NCBI RefSeq assembly: GCF_000257645.1
Contig: NZ_AJHJ01000004.1
Coordinates: 1 to 64,000, forward strand
Source of the DNA: Serratia sp. M24T3
Lineage (GTDB): Bacteria; Pseudomonadota; Gammaproteobacteria; Enterobacterales; Enterobacteriaceae
DNA length: 64,000 nt
Direction: 5' to 3'
In this document: piece by piece, positions 1 to 9,735 of the stretch
Layout: each line of letters opens with the position of its first letter
Numbering within the stretch: the first letter of the stretch is position 1
Notes under the pieces: model-generated
Told to the model about the DNA's origin: nothing
What the model saw: only the letters and a program-made list of their open reading frames with translations
Databases searched by the model: none
Made by a program: the position numbers and the translations under genes

Positions 1-311
1 TATATTAAAAACTAATTTTTGTGGAAATAATTCAACTAATCGGCTAATTCATAGTAAGTGTACTAAGGTATAGGATGTACAAGAATGCTGAGTTTCTTAT
101 GGAGAAGATCTGCTCAGGTACTAAGAATATTCTCTATGTTTTTGATGCGGAAATTTTAATGAATTTAACAATCATGTATCACAGAGGTGAATAATGTTAT
201 TGAATTAATATGTTTTTAATATTTTTGATGAAAAAACCAGGATTCATTGATTTATAGAATAGCTAAAAAAATCAGCTATCTGCGAAGATTTTAAAACATG
301 GCCATTGATGT
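1..311. other. AT-rich non-coding stretch
   Basis: No supportable gene. All frames are dense in stop codons, and the stretch lies downstream of the split LuxR gene. A luxI partner gene often converges on luxR with the 3' ends touching, but no 3' end of such a gene is visible here on the + strand. Confidence 0.6.
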
Positions 312-662
312 TTAAATTTTCGCCAAAACAGGTTGTTGAAGGTTCAGTTCAGAACTAAGACATATAGCCTGCTTGGCATTAGCTACCCCCAGTTTTTTAA
401 CAACATTGGCTATGTGAAATTTTACAGTGCTTGTCGTAATACCTAATAAAGACGCAATTTCTTTATAAGTTCGCCCCATACTAGCCCAGTATAGAACATC
501 ATTTTCTCGGCGAGAAAAAAGATCTTTACGGTAATTCACAATTAGATTACTTATTAGATTTTTATCTTGATACAAGGAAAGTAGTTTATGATGTATTAAC
601 ATTAATAGCATTTGAATCTTTTCTTTATTTTTTTCAATTTTAGAAAAAAATTTGCAATTCAT
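312..662 (-). pseudogene. LuxR-family quorum-sensing regulator, C-terminal half (HTH) split off by a frameshift
   Basis: Encodes the DNA-binding half of a LuxR-type regulator. The segment from [20 protein letters not shown] through [15 protein letters not shown] is a typical LuxR/FixJ helix-turn-helix. The N-terminal ligand-binding half lies immediately upstream in another frame (640..1062). On the minus strand the junction reads GCAAA-T7-C. With six T residues the two frames would join as [15 protein letters not shown], giving a protein of about 250 residues, the usual LuxR length. The internal ATG used here is probably not a natural start. The choices are a sequencing error in the homopolymer, a recent pseudogene, or slippage/phase variation. 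Base composition is very AT-rich. Confidence 0.7.
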
Positions 663-1062
663 TATTTTTATCGATAAGTACTGATAGTGTCACCAGATTA
701 TTCGCGCAATCATGAGTTACAAAGGTATAGCCATTAATAACTTCATGTTTTTTAGCAATTTCAAAAATGGATAGCTTGAGTTGTGAATTTATTATAATTT
801 TTTCATTCCAGGAAAAAGGCAGGATGGAATTCAATGCAATGTTAACGATAGGATCAATATATTGATAATTATTTTCTTTATATATAATTTCCCATTTTTT
901 TGGGTAATTTGAAATGGTAAGTAATTCAGAGGGGTTTTTCTTACTCATTACAGCATAGGTATATTTAACATTAAGCAAAGAAAATAATCTTCTTTCTATA
1001 AACTCTTCAATGGCCTTGTTTATTAAAATATTATTAAATAGCGAATGCGAGTCAGAGCTCAT
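640..1062 (-). pseudogene. LuxR-family quorum-sensing regulator, N-terminal autoinducer-binding half
   Basis: This 140-residue frame is the acyl-homoserine-lactone binding domain of a LuxR/EsaR/YenR-type regulator. Family landmark residues are present: the W and Y in KKWEIIYKENNYQYIDP, the D-P pair, the W in LPFSWNE and the G in INGYTF. It therefore looks selected as a ligand-binding domain. Translation stops right after the T7 tract at the junction with the HTH half. The native protein would normally bind DNA and change activity on binding an AHL signal. As it stands this frame would give only a free sensing domain. No luxI synthase is visible in the window. The start codon at 1062 follows a GA-rich stretch. 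Confidence 0.7.
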
Positions 1063-1360
1063 TGGTTTCTCATTTTATGAATTTTAGGTTGGAATATTAT
1101 AGGTTATGAAATGACAGGAGGACAGTACTCATTATATTTCACCCAGCGTCATCGTGATGTTTTTTTATTTTTTTAATCAGTAACAAAAGAACTTTATACT
1201 TTTATATAAATTCAAGGTTTTTTAATGTTTCACTCTGTTTAGATGGCACTGACTTCATTGTAACTTTCTTTCAATTCTCCACCTGACACCTTGTTTAAAA
1301 ACTCTAAACGGCTATTGATGTCTTTTTAGGCGGAATTTAATCAGCAGGCCAAAAATAAAT

Positions 1361-1537
1361 TGTGATCTTCATCACGTTTTTGCGACAAATTAAGCTCGAT
1401 AAAACGTGATGTTGGTCACAATAATTTCACATTCGTGAACGAAATTTGCTCTTTGTGCTTAAGTTACAAGGCTTTTCTGTGATGAGTATCACTAAAATGA
1501 GGGGTGGGGAGGGGGGTAGCCCGTGATCGTAATCACG
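1361..1537 (+). promoter_or_regulatory. mtlA control region with an array of CRP-cAMP sites
   Basis: The 632-base gap between the luxR remnant and mtlA contains four good CRP sites: TGTGATCTTCATCACG at 1361..1376, CGTGATGTTGGTCACA at 1405..1420, TGTGATGAGTATCACT at 1478..1493 and CGTGATCGTAATCACG at 1522..1537. A weak fifth candidate lies at 1454..1469. A CATAAT -10-like hexamer at 1562..1567 would place the last site near -42, the class II position (inference). The mannitol operon of E. coli also carries several CRP sites. The leader from about 1572 to 1694 holds no clear gene. The rest of the gap (1063-1360) is AT-rich and featureless. Confidence 0.8.
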
Positions 1538-1694
1538 CGCTCGGCCCTGACTACGCGCGGTCATAATGACGTGCTAGAGTTCGCCTTGCAGACAGCAATT
1601 CGACGGAATCTCCATCAGGGGAAAAATACCGTCCCAATAACTACCACGTATAACGCGCTCTTATTGTTAGCGCGTATCAATAGGGGTGTGTTTT

Positions 1695-3608
1695 ATGTTT
1701 TCACCAGACGTTAAGGTTAAAGTTCAAAACTTTGGCCGCTTCCTGAGTAATATGGTAATGCCGAATATTGGCGCATTTATCGCTTGGGGTATTATTACCG
1801 CGCTGTTTATCCCAACGGGCTGGATCCCAAATGCGACACTGGCTAAATTAGTCGGTCCAATGATCACCTATTTGCTGCCTTTGCTGATCGGTTTCACTGG
1901 AGGCCGTTTAGTCGGTGGCGATCGCGGCGGTGTGGTCGGTGCTATCACTACCATGGGTGTGATCGTCGGTGCTGATATGCCGATGTTCCTCGGTGCGATG
2001 ATTGCCGGTCCATTGGGCGGCTGGTGTATTAAACGTTTTGACCGTTGGGTAGACGGCAAAATCAAAAGCGGCTTCGAGATGCTGGTTAACAACTTCTCCG
2101 CCGGTATCATCGGCATGCTGCTGGCCGTGCTCTCGTTCCTGGCGATTGGTCCGCTGGTAGAAGCGCTGTCTAAATTGCTGGCCGCCGGCGTACACATCAT
2201 GGTTATTCATAACCTGCTGCCGCTGGCCTCTATTTTTGTAGAACCAGCTAAAATCCTGTTCCTCAATAACGCTATCAACCACGGTATCTTCTCACCGCTG
2301 GGCATCCAGCAGGCCACCGAAGCCGGGAAGTCAATCTTCTTCCTTATCGAAGCCAATCCAGGTCCGGGCATGGGCGTGCTGATTGCCTACATGATCTTTG
2401 GTCGCGGTAACGCCAAACAGTCTGCAGGCGGTGCGGCTATCATTCACTTCCTGGGTGGTATTCACGAAATCTATTTCCCATACGTGTTGATGAACCCGCG
2501 CCTGCTGCTGGCGGTTATCCTCGGTGGTATGACCGGCGTGTTCACACTGACCGTACTGAACGGCGGTCTGGTCTCTCCTGCATCACCGGGCTCAATTATC
2601 GCTGTGTTGGCCATGACGCCAAAAGGTGCCTATTTCGCCAACATTTCGGCGATCGTGCTGGCATTCCTGGTGTCATTCATCGTGTCTTCAATCCTGCTGA
2701 AAAGCTCGAAAGTGAAAGACGAAGACGACCTTGAAGAAGCGACCCGTCGCGTGCAGGATATGAAAGCGCAGTCCAAGGGCGGCAAACCGGCGGTAGCTGG
2801 CGTTGCCGGTGACCTGTCCACCGTGCGCAAAATCATTGTTGCCTGTGATGCGGGTATGGGTTCAAGCGCCATGGGGGCTGGTGTACTGCGTAAGAAAGTG
2901 CAGGACGCGGGGCTGACCCACGTTGCAGTAACCAATACTGCCATCAACAATTTGCCCGACGATGTAGATCTGGTAATAACCCACCGTGACCTCACCGAGC
3001 GCGCGATGCGTCAGGTGCCGCACGCTCAGCATATTTCGTTGACCAACTTCCTCGATAGCGGCCTTTATACCGACCTGGTTGCTCGTCTGGTTGAAGTGAA
3101 CAAGACCAGTGAATACAAAGACAAAGTGAACACCACGTTAAACGATAGCCTGGTTTCAGAAGCAGACAATGCCAATCTGTTCCGCATGAGCCCGGAGAAT
3201 ATTTTCCTCGGTCTGACTGCCAGCAGCAAAGAGCAGGCGATTCGTTTTGCCGGTGAGCAGCTGGTGAAAGGCGGTTATGTACAGCCGGAGTATGTCGATG
3301 CAATGCTGGCACGCGAACAGCTTACCTCAACTTATCTGGGGGAATCGATCGCAGTTCCGCACGGCACAATCGAAGCTAAAGATCGCGTACTGAAAACAGG
3401 TATCGTGTTCTGCCAGTATCCGGCAGGTATCCGCTGGGGCGAGGACGAAGACGATTCTGCCCGTCTGGTTATCGGTATTGCAGCCCGTAATAATGAGCAC
3501 ATCAACGTGATCACTAAACTGACCACCGCGTTGGATGAAGATGGCGTTATCGACCGCCTGGCCAACACCACAAGTGTTGAGGAAGTGCTGCAGATCATTC
3601 GCGGTTAA
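1695..3608 (+). CDS. mtlA: Mannitol-specific PTS enzyme IICBA
   Basis: Inner-membrane permease that takes up D-mannitol and phosphorylates it to mannitol-1-phosphate. The domains are fused in the order IIC (about residues 1-340, multi-spanning), IIB (phospho-Cys in VACDAGMGSSAMG, near 385) and IIA (phospho-His in SIAVPHGT, near 555). The chosen ATG gives 637 residues, the E. coli length, and follows an AGGGG ribosome binding site; an upstream GTG at 1686 is less likely. It is the first gene of mtlADR behind the CRP array. Confidence 0.97.
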   Translation: MFSPDVKVKVQNFGRFLSNMVMPNIGAFIAWGIITALFIPTGWIPNATLAKLVGPMITYLLPLLIGFTGGRLVGGDRGGVVGAITTMGVIVGADMPMFLGAMIAGPLGGWCIKRFDRWVDGKIKSGFEMLVNNFSAGIIGMLLAVLSFLAIGPLVEALSKLLAAGVHIMVIHNLLPLASIFVEPAKILFLNNAINHGIFSPLGIQQATEAGKSIFFLIEANPGPGMGVLIAYMIFGRGNAKQSAGGAAIIHFLGGIHEIYFPYVLMNPRLLLAVILGGMTGVFTLTVLNGGLVSPASPGSIIAVLAMTPKGAYFANISAIVLAFLVSFIVSSILLKSSKVKDEDDLEEATRRVQDMKAQSKGGKPAVAGVAGDLSTVRKIIVACDAGMGSSAMGAGVLRKKVQDAGLTHVAVTNTAINNLPDDVDLVITHRDLTERAMRQVPHAQHISLTNFLDSGLYTDLVARLVEVNKTSEYKDKVNTTLNDSLVSEADNANLFRMSPENIFLGLTASSKEQAIRFAGEQLVKGGYVQPEYVDAMLAREQLTSTYLGESIAVPHGTIEAKDRVLKTGIVFCQYPAGIRWGEDEDDSARLVIGIAARNNEHINVITKLTTALDEDGVIDRLANTTSVEEVLQIIRG

Positions 3609-3663
3609 GGTTAATTGGTCGATAATCTTCGGGTTGTCGAATTGTAAATTTGAGAACGTTACT

Positions 3664-3710
3664 AACCGGGTCTGCACTTATCCAACGTTTGTCGGGTAGC
3701 AGACCCGGTT
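3664..3710 (+). repeat. 12-bp inverted repeat between mtlA and mtlD
   Basis: AACCGGGTCTGC (3664..3675) pairs perfectly with GCAGACCCGGTT (3699..3710) around a 23-base loop. No strong U-run follows, so it is more likely an mRNA-stabilising or attenuating hairpin that keeps mtlA message above mtlD than a full terminator. Confidence 0.65.
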
Positions 3711-3764
3711 GTTGATTCGAAGCCCAGAGCTTCCTGGTTCTTGTCACCGTTTTAGGGAGTCATC

Positions 3765-4913
3765 ATGAAAGCTTTACATTTTGGAGCAGGTAACATTGGC
3801 CGTGGATTTATTGGCAAACTGCTTGCCGATGCCAAGGTTGAACTGACCTTTGCCGATGTTCATCCTGTTCTGCTGGAAGAGCTAAGCCGCCGTAAGGGTT
3901 ACAACGTTAACGTGGTCGGCGAGCAAGCCACCGTTGAGCCAGTCTCCAATGTCAGTATTGTTAACAGCACCGGTCAGGAAGCTATCGACTTGATCGCCCA
4001 GATTGATTTGATGACCACTGCTGTTGGTCCAACCGTGCTGGAAAAAATCGCTCACAACGTGGCGAAAGGCCTGGTATTGCGCCATCGGCAGGGGAATGAA
4101 AGCCCGCTGAATATCATCGCCTGTGAAAATATGGTGCGTGGCACAAGCCAGTTCAAACAGCATGTATTCAATGCCCTGCCAGAAGATGAAAAAGCGTGGG
4201 TAGAAGCGCACGTTGGCTTCGTTGATTCTGCCGTAGACCGCATTGTTCCTCCGGCGGCTGCAGGTTCAACCGATCCGCTGGAAGTCACCGTTGAAACCTT
4301 TAGCGAGTGGATTGTTGATAAAACTCAGTTCAAAGGTCCGCTGCCTGATATCAAAGGCATGGAGCTCACCGATAACCTGATGGCCTTTGTTGAGCGCAAG
4401 CTGTTTACCCTGAATACCGGCCATGCGATCACCGCCTATCTCGGCCAACAGGCGGGCCACGCAACAATTCGTGATGCTATCCTCGACCCTAAAGTGCGCG
4501 AAGTGGTGAAAGGCGCGATGGAAGAAAGCGGTGCGGTGCTTATTAAGCGCTATGGCTTTGATGCTGATAAACACGCGGCCTACATCAAGAAAATCCTCTC
4601 TCGCTTTGAAAACCCGTATTTGCATGACGATGTCGAACGCGTTGGCCGTCAGCCATTGCGCAAACTCAGCGCGGGCGACCGTCTGATCAAGCCGCTGTTG
4701 GGAACCCAGGAATACAGCTTGCCGCATGCTAATCTGGTGATCGGTATTGCTGCCGCGATGCGTTATCGCAGCGAGCAAGATCCTCAGGCGCAAGAGCTGG
4801 TTGAATCGTTGACCACACAAGGGCCGAAAGCCACGCTCGTCGAGGTTTCCGGTCTGCAGGCCGACAGTGAAGTGGTGGCTCAGGTTGTCAGCGCTTACGA
4901 GAAAATGCACTAA
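3765..4913 (+). CDS. mtlD: Mannitol-1-phosphate 5-dehydrogenase
   Basis: Cytosolic NAD-dependent enzyme that oxidises mannitol-1-phosphate to fructose-6-phosphate, the step after MtlA. The 382 residues equal the E. coli length. The N-terminus [20 protein letters not shown] is the dinucleotide-binding glycine motif, and the C-terminal mannitol dehydrogenase domain includes the conserved [11 protein letters not shown] segment. The ATG follows AGGGAG at good spacing. It is co-transcribed with mtlA across the hairpin region. Confidence 0.97.
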   Translation: MKALHFGAGNIGRGFIGKLLADAKVELTFADVHPVLLEELSRRKGYNVNVVGEQATVEPVSNVSIVNSTGQEAIDLIAQIDLMTTAVGPTVLEKIAHNVAKGLVLRHRQGNESPLNIIACENMVRGTSQFKQHVFNALPEDEKAWVEAHVGFVDSAVDRIVPPAAAGSTDPLEVTVETFSEWIVDKTQFKGPLPDIKGMELTDNLMAFVERKLFTLNTGHAITAYLGQQAGHATIRDAILDPKVREVVKGAMEESGAVLIKRYGFDADKHAAYIKKILSRFENPYLHDDVERVGRQPLRKLSAGDRLIKPLLGTQEYSLPHANLVIGIAAAMRYRSEQDPQAQELVESLTTQGPKATLVEVSGLQADSEVVAQVVSAYEKMH

Positions 4914-4982
4914 ACAGTCTGTCATTTTTAACAATCAGTGACGTGTTGGCTCAACACGCATTCCAACACCCGATGTAAACGT

Positions 4983-5014
4983 CTCATTGGACGGCACAAA
5001 TGCTGTCCGATGAG
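4983..5014 (+). repeat. Stem-loop between mtlD and mtlR
   Basis: CTCATTGGACGGCA pairs with TGCTGTCCGATGAG (5001..5014) over 14 positions, two of them G-U, around a CAAA tetraloop. There is no U-tract. It probably modulates mtlR expression or stabilises upstream mRNA. Confidence 0.6.
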
Positions 5015-5075
5015 TACAAATCAAGGATGACGCCGTGGGCGTTGAAAGACTCACTAAATATCGTGAATAGCGACC

Positions 5076-5624
5076 ATGGAAAAAGCACAGGCATTTGAGA
5101 ACCGAGTGTTGGAAAAGCTGAATGCGGGAAAAACCGTGCGCAGTTTTCTGATGACAGCTGTCGAGCTATTGGCTGAGGCGCTGGATATTCTGGTCGTTCA
5201 GGTTTTTCGCAAAGATGATTATGCGGTGAAGTATGCCGTAGAACCATTGCTTACCGGCAATGGCCCGCTTGGTGATTTGGCAGTGCGCTTGAAACTGATT
5301 TATGCGCTTGGGGTGATAAGTCGCAATGAGTATGAAGATGCCGAGTTGCTGATGGCGCTGCGCGAAGAGCTAAATTACGACGGTAGCGAATACCGTTTTA
5401 CCGATGACGAAATTCTCGGGCCTTTTGGCGAACTGCACTGTGTAGCAACTCTTCCACCAGCCCCGACCTTTCTCAAATCGGGCGAGGCTGACGAGTCATT
5501 AATTGCCATGCAGCGCCAGCGTTACCAGCAGATTGTCCGCTCTACTATGGTCCTTTCCATTACCGGGCTGATTGCCCACATCAGCAATCAGCAACCGTCT
5601 CGACTTTCGCCCGTTAAACGTTAA
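5076..5624 (+). CDS. mtlR: Mannitol operon repressor MtlR
   Basis: Regulator that lowers mannitol operon expression. The 182-residue sequence follows E. coli MtlR closely (AFENRVLEKLNAGKTVRSFL, VFRKDDYAVKYAVEPLL, TDDEILGPFGELHCVA). It begins at the point that matches the internal MEQTQAFEN of the longer E. coli protein. The family is all-helical and has no classical HTH. The ribosome binding site is weak, which would fit low expression of a repressor. Third gene of the operon. Confidence 0.93.
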   Translation: MEKAQAFENRVLEKLNAGKTVRSFLMTAVELLAEALDILVVQVFRKDDYAVKYAVEPLLTGNGPLGDLAVRLKLIYALGVISRNEYEDAELLMALREELNYDGSEYRFTDDEILGPFGELHCVATLPPAPTFLKSGEADESLIAMQRQRYQQIVRSTMVLSITGLIAHISNQQPSRLSPVKR

Positions 5625-5629
5625 TTTAC

Positions 5630-6070
5630 TCATCTACTGACTGGTCGCCAGAATTTTCGTACACCGATTAATATCAGCAGAGAGACGATCATTGAGGAAA
5701 TATAAATTTTAGTCGCCGGAAAATCATCAACGCGAAGCGCCACGTCAGCGCCAATCGAATCTTTGATTGTGTGGCTGAATAAATAAGTGAACAGGAAAAG
5801 GAACAGTGCATTAATTACCAGCGATGCAAACTGAAAAATACTGTCTTGCTTGAGGGATAAAGGTTTGATTTTATCAAACAGGAAATACGTCACCATAAAG
5901 TAAATGACATATTCTACCGCGAGAGTGATCGGCAGAATTATAAAAGCCTGTAAATCTAAAATTGCGCCTTTATGATCGCCAAGGTATTGAGACACTAAAA
6001 TATCCAGCGAGAAATATCCGAGCAGTGCGAATAAAAACCCAAATCCAGTTAAAAAATATGCCTTTGCCAT
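5630..6070 (-). CDS. Small four-helix membrane protein, unknown function
   Basis: Not recognised. The 146 residues contain four hydrophobic segments at roughly 4-26, 36-64, 80-100 and 125-142, so this is an integral inner-membrane protein. Short polar loops include a Lys/Asp-rich stretch after the second segment. It converges on mtlR with five bases between the stop codons and has no obvious terminator. No conserved catalytic motif was seen. Confidence 0.7.
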   Translation of the reverse strand: MAKAYFLTGFGFLFALLGYFSLDILVSQYLGDHKGAILDLQAFIILPITLAVEYVIYFMVTYFLFDKIKPLSLKQDSIFQFASLVINALFLFLFTYLFSHTIKDSIGADVALRVDDFPATKIYISSMIVSLLILIGVRKFWRPVSR

Positions 6071-6177
6071 CTTGATTCTCTAAAAATATTAATTTATCAC
6101 CGGGTTAAACATTAAGGGCAAAACCGTTAACCCGATGATAATAGGTATTTTTAAAGTACTAAAAAATCCCGAACCAC

Positions 6178-6789
6178 TCAATGGATAGTGACATTCTTTA
6201 TCTCATCGACGATAAGCCACAGCGCGGTGAGCGCCATTAGCCCGGCCATCACGGTGTTAAATATCTTAAGCTTCCATTCCACCTGTAAAGCCTGGCGCAG
6301 CCTGTCGCCCATCAACGCCCAAATAAAGACGCAAGGGAAGTTAAAAACAGCAAAACCAATGCAGTTGGTCAGCGTGTGGTGGAGCATATTGCCTCCTGGC
6401 GGTGTAAACAGAATCGCCACGTTAGTCGCCATCAGCCAGGCTTTAGGATTGACTACCTGAAACAGCGCGCCGCTGATTAATCGCATTGGATGCTGCTCGG
6501 CCTTATTTTGTGGTGTAGACGAGCGGAAAATTTTCCAGGATAACCAAAACAGATAACTACAGCCAATCACCGCCATCGGCAGGCGGATTACTGTCATCCA
6601 GCTCAACAGCACCGCCAGCAAAGTGGTGGTTAAAGCACACTGCAACGCACAGCCTAAAGTAATTCCGAAGGTCATCGGCAGCGTTTTGCGCAGCCCGAAA
6701 TTAACTCCGGAGGAGGCCAGCAGCAGATTATTCGGACCCGGTGTTATAGACATCACGGTCACGTAACTTACAAAGGCAGTATCAAGCAT
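6178..6789 (-). CDS. LysE/RhtB-family amino-acid exporter
   Basis: Inner-membrane efflux protein of the LysE superfamily, 203 residues with about six hydrophobic segments. The family signature near the N-terminus, SITPGPNNLLLASSGVNFG, is present, as is the central VNPKAWL motif. Members export amino acids or their analogues; the substrate cannot be read from sequence. It is divergent from the MocR-type regulator at 6952, a common pairing in which the regulator controls the exporter. Confidence 0.88.
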   Translation of the reverse strand: MLDTAFVSYVTVMSITPGPNNLLLASSGVNFGLRKTLPMTFGITLGCALQCALTTTLLAVLLSWMTVIRLPMAVIGCSYLFWLSWKIFRSSTPQNKAEQHPMRLISGALFQVVNPKAWLMATNVAILFTPPGGNMLHHTLTNCIGFAVFNFPCVFIWALMGDRLRQALQVEWKLKIFNTVMAGLMALTALWLIVDEIKNVTIH

Positions 6790-6864
6790 CGGGTTGTCCT
6801 AATCATAAAAGTGCGATGTTTCCGCAGAGCGAATGAGTGATTAGCATAGGACGATAAAGAATTA

Positions 6865-6927
6865 GGATACAGAGCCAGATATCAGCTATTGTTATGGTTA
6901 CAGTGGGTTAAAATATGAACTGTATCC
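6865..6927. promoter_or_regulatory. Candidate MocR operator repeats in the divergent promoter region
   Basis: GGATACAG (6865..6872) and GGTTACAG (6896..6903) are direct near-repeats with starts 31 bases apart, about three helical turns. The inverted copy CTGTATCC lies at 6920..6927 just before the regulator gene. MocR/PdxR proteins typically bind widely spaced direct repeats of this size, so autoregulation and control of the exporter are inferred. Confidence 0.5.
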
Positions 6928-6951
6928 ATATCAATGACGGGAACTGACACC

Positions 6952-8454
6952 ATGGCTGAATTGTTACCTGAAACCTTCCGGGATGGCGTGATAGAAACGA
7001 CCACCGAGACGCGATACAACCAGCTGGCCGATCAGCTGGCCGAGGCGATTGCTCGCGGGACACTGTTGCCCGGTAGTCGGCTGCCTTCGGTGCGCCGCAG
7101 TGCCGAAATTTATCAGGTTAGTATCAATACCGTGGTGGCTGCCTATCGCCGGCTGGAGGATCGCGGTTTAATTGAGGCGCGCCCGCAGTCGGGATTTTAT
7201 GTGAGCAATGCGCTGCCAGTGTTGGAGAGTCGCGTCGAGGAGCACTCGTTGGCCGCCAGTCCAGCTGATGAAGTGCTGGAACTGATTGATACTGTGTTCG
7301 CGGCGCAAACCAATCCTGCGTATACCAATATTTCGCTGGCTTGCCCGCAGACCACCGATTTTTATCCCGGTGGGAAACTGGGGCGTATTATGTCCTCTTT
7401 GCTGCGCCGCCAGCCGCAGCTGATTTCACAGTATGCGTTGCCGCCGGGTAATCTCCATCTTCGCCAGCAGATAGCACGCCGTTCGATGTCACTGGGCATG
7501 ATGCTTGAGCCTACGGACATCACGCTAACCCATGGCTGCATGGAAGCTTTGCAGCTTGCTTTGCGAGTGACAACCCAACCTGGTGACAGTGTGGGTCTTG
7601 AAACGCCTACCTATTTTTTCCTGCTGCCATTGTTGGCCAGTCTGGGCCTGAAAGCGGTTGAAATTCCTACCGATCCCCAGAATGGATTATCTCTTGATGC
7701 GCTGGAGTTGATGCTTGATGAAAAGCGTCTCAACGCCGTTATTGCAATGCCGACAGCGCAAAATCCAATGGGATTCACCATGCCTCTGGCGGCCAAAAAA
7801 AGGCTTGCCCGCCTGATGAACGATCATCGCGTGCCACTGATTGAAGATGGGCTTTACGCCGAGATTCAGTTTGGTCCAACGCTTTCTCCCGCGGTAAAAT
7901 CGTTTGATAAAAATGGCTGGGTGATTTTCTGCACCAGCTTTACTAAAACGCTGGCACCGGATTTTCGAATCGGCTGGGTTGCCGGGGGACGTTTTTCCGA
8001 ACAGCTGCGACAGCTGAAAGCGGTTTCTTCAATGTCCGAATCGGCGCTGTTATCAGAAACGCTGGCCGTATTTTTAGAATCTGGCGGTTTTGATCACCAT
8101 CTTCGCACTTTAAGAAGACGCTATGCCGCGCTGGTCGATGAAGCCAAATCTCTGATTATGCGCTATTTTCCACAGGGCACGCGGGCAACACAGCCGCAGG
8201 GCGGATTTGTTTTCTGGGTGGATTTTCCGGCGAGTGTTGATACGGTTAAACTGTTTGAGCTACTGCTTAAGGAAAAAATCTGCATGACGCCGGGAACCTT
8301 GTATTCACCCAGCGGGCGTTATCGCAACGCGCTGCGGCTTTCCTGCTGCTATCCTTTTAATGCTCGCTATACTGACGCTCTGGCAAGAGTGGGCCGTCAA
8401 GCCTGCGAGATGAGTGGATTACCGCCAGGAATCGTTACACAGGCTGCTGAATAG
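6952..8454 (+). CDS. MocR/GntR-family regulator with aminotransferase-like domain (YdcR-like)
   Basis: Transcription factor with an N-terminal GntR winged helix (about residues 10-85, including GSRLPSVRRSAEIYQVSINT) fused to a PLP-binding class I aminotransferase fold (about 100-490). The PLP lysine lies in TSFTKTLAPDFRIGW. Such proteins sense PLP or amino compounds. The ATG at 6952 has a GGGAA ribosome binding site; an in-frame ATG at 6934 would add six residues. It is divergent from the LysE exporter. Confidence 0.88.
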   Translation: MAELLPETFRDGVIETTTETRYNQLADQLAEAIARGTLLPGSRLPSVRRSAEIYQVSINTVVAAYRRLEDRGLIEARPQSGFYVSNALPVLESRVEEHSLAASPADEVLELIDTVFAAQTNPAYTNISLACPQTTDFYPGGKLGRIMSSLLRRQPQLISQYALPPGNLHLRQQIARRSMSLGMMLEPTDITLTHGCMEALQLALRVTTQPGDSVGLETPTYFFLLPLLASLGLKAVEIPTDPQNGLSLDALELMLDEKRLNAVIAMPTAQNPMGFTMPLAAKKRLARLMNDHRVPLIEDGLYAEIQFGPTLSPAVKSFDKNGWVIFCTSFTKTLAPDFRIGWVAGGRFSEQLRQLKAVSSMSESALLSETLAVFLESGGFDHHLRTLRRRYAALVDEAKSLIMRYFPQGTRATQPQGGFVFWVDFPASVDTVKLFELLLKEKICMTPGTLYSPSGRYRNALRLSCCYPFNARYTDALARVGRQACEMSGLPPGIVTQAAE

Positions 8455-8544
8455 GCGACTTCCTGTTACACTACAGCCTGAATTTAATTTTTCGCTATCC
8501 TGCCCCGCAATCTCGCGGCGCCTGATGGCATACGGGTTATCGAA

Positions 8545-8904
8545 ATGATCGAGAAAGAAAAAGCAGAAATTAAGCGTCTGAGCGACATGCTTGACGCCTT
8601 GAACCACAAAGATGCTACCGTTATTCAGCAAGGCGTGACCGAGCAGATTGACGAGCATATGAAAGAAAAAGAGAAGCTGGCTGCGGAAATCGAACGTCTG
8701 CGCGGTGTGCGTGAAGTGAAGCTGAGCGCCGAAGCCCAGAAGCTCACCAAGCTGTTTAGCCGTGAAATTACCAAGAAAGAACAGGCTGATATGGGCTCGT
8801 TCAAGAAAGCGGTGCGCGGCGTGATCGTTGTTCATCCAATGACAGCATTGGGTCGCGAGATGGGCCTGAAAGCAGTCACCGGCTTTGCGAAAAAGGCTTT
8901 CTGA
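8545..8904 (+). CDS. yibL: YibL family ribosome-associated protein
   Basis: A 119-residue cytosolic protein almost the same length as E. coli YibL and sharing [22 protein letters not shown] and [16 protein letters not shown]. YibL has been found with ribosomal particles, but its function is not defined. The N-terminal two thirds are strongly charged and helical, likely a coiled coil. It converges on sodA with a shared terminator. Confidence 0.92.
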   Translation: MIEKEKAEIKRLSDMLDALNHKDATVIQQGVTEQIDEHMKEKEKLAAEIERLRGVREVKLSAEAQKLTKLFSREITKKEQADMGSFKKAVRGVIVVHPMTALGREMGLKAVTGFAKKAF

Positions 8905-8940
8905 CCCCAGTCAGTCAAGCTCTGAATTGCAGGCATAAAA

Positions 8941-8972
8941 AAACCGACGAAGCTGGCTCCGTCGGTTTTTTT
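8941..8972. terminator. Bidirectional terminator between yibL and sodA
   Basis: AAACCGACG (8941..8949) pairs with CGTCGGTTT (8960..8968). The stem extends inward with one mismatch. It is followed by T residues on the + strand and flanked by A residues on the left, which serve as the U-run for sodA. Confidence 0.9.
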
Positions 8973-9035
8973 GCGGCTTTTTTTAGGCTTTCCTACCTCA
9001 GTAGGAGGCCCTCAAATACTCCGCCAGAAACATCA

Positions 9036-9653
9036 TTAAGCTTTAGCGAAGTTTTCTGCCGCTACGTCCCAGTTTACAACATCCCAGAAGGCTTTGATGT
9101 AATCAGGGCGTTTGTTCTGATATTTCAGGTAGTAAGCGTGTTCCCAAACGTCCAGACCCACGATTGGGGTACCAGATGCGCCAGAGATTGCTTCGCCTAA
9201 CAGCGGGCTGTCCTGGTTAGCAGTAGAAACTACAGCCAGTTTGCCGTCTTTCTTGACCAGCCATGCCCAACCTGAACCGAAACGAGTGGTCGCAGCTTTT
9301 TCGAAGGTTTCTTTGAAAGCGTCAACGCTGCCGAAGTCACGTTCGATAGCGGCTTTCAGGTCGCCCTGCAAGGTGGTGCCTTTTTTCAGGCCTTTCCAGA
9401 AGAAGCTGTGGTTTGCATGGCCGCCAGCGTTGTTACGCAGGGCAACTTTTTTGTCAGCTGGAACTTTGTCGAAGTTTTTCAGAAGCTCTTCAACCGGCAA
9501 TGCAGCCAGTTCAGGCAGGCTTTCCAGTGCTGCGTTAGCGTTGTTAACGTAGGTCTGGTGATGTTTGGTGTGATGGATTTCCATCGTTTCTTTGTCGAAG
9601 TGTGGCTCAAGAGCGTCGTAAGCGTAAGGCAGGGATGGTAGTGAATAACTCAT
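9036..9653 (-). CDS. sodA: Manganese superoxide dismutase
   Basis: Cytosolic enzyme that dismutes superoxide to hydrogen peroxide and oxygen. At 205 residues it is close to E. coli SodA (206). Metal ligands are visible as the His in [10 protein letters not shown], the His in GGHANHSFF, and Asp and His in DVWEHAYY. The start [10 protein letters not shown] has GGAG nine bases upstream; an ATG five codons earlier is unlikely. A Fur-box-like sequence upstream suggests iron control, as in E. coli. Confidence 0.97.
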   Translation of the reverse strand: MSYSLPSLPYAYDALEPHFDKETMEIHHTKHHQTYVNNANAALESLPELAALPVEELLKNFDKVPADKKVALRNNAGGHANHSFFWKGLKKGTTLQGDLKAAIERDFGSVDAFKETFEKAATTRFGSGWAWLVKKDGKLAVVSTANQDSPLLGEAISGASGTPIVGLDVWEHAYYLKYQNKRPDYIKAFWDVVNWDVAAENFAKA

Positions 9654-9735
9654 GTTCATCAGCTCCATTTTAGTTGGGCGGTGCAGATTAGGGTGAACAC
9701 CGCATAATCAGTCGGATCATTATAGTTAATAAATT

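Noticed and set aside
1523-1714. 63-codon frame in the mtlA leader
   Set aside because: It overlaps a CRP site and the mtlA start, has no ribosome binding site, and the sequence is not protein-like; treated as leader.
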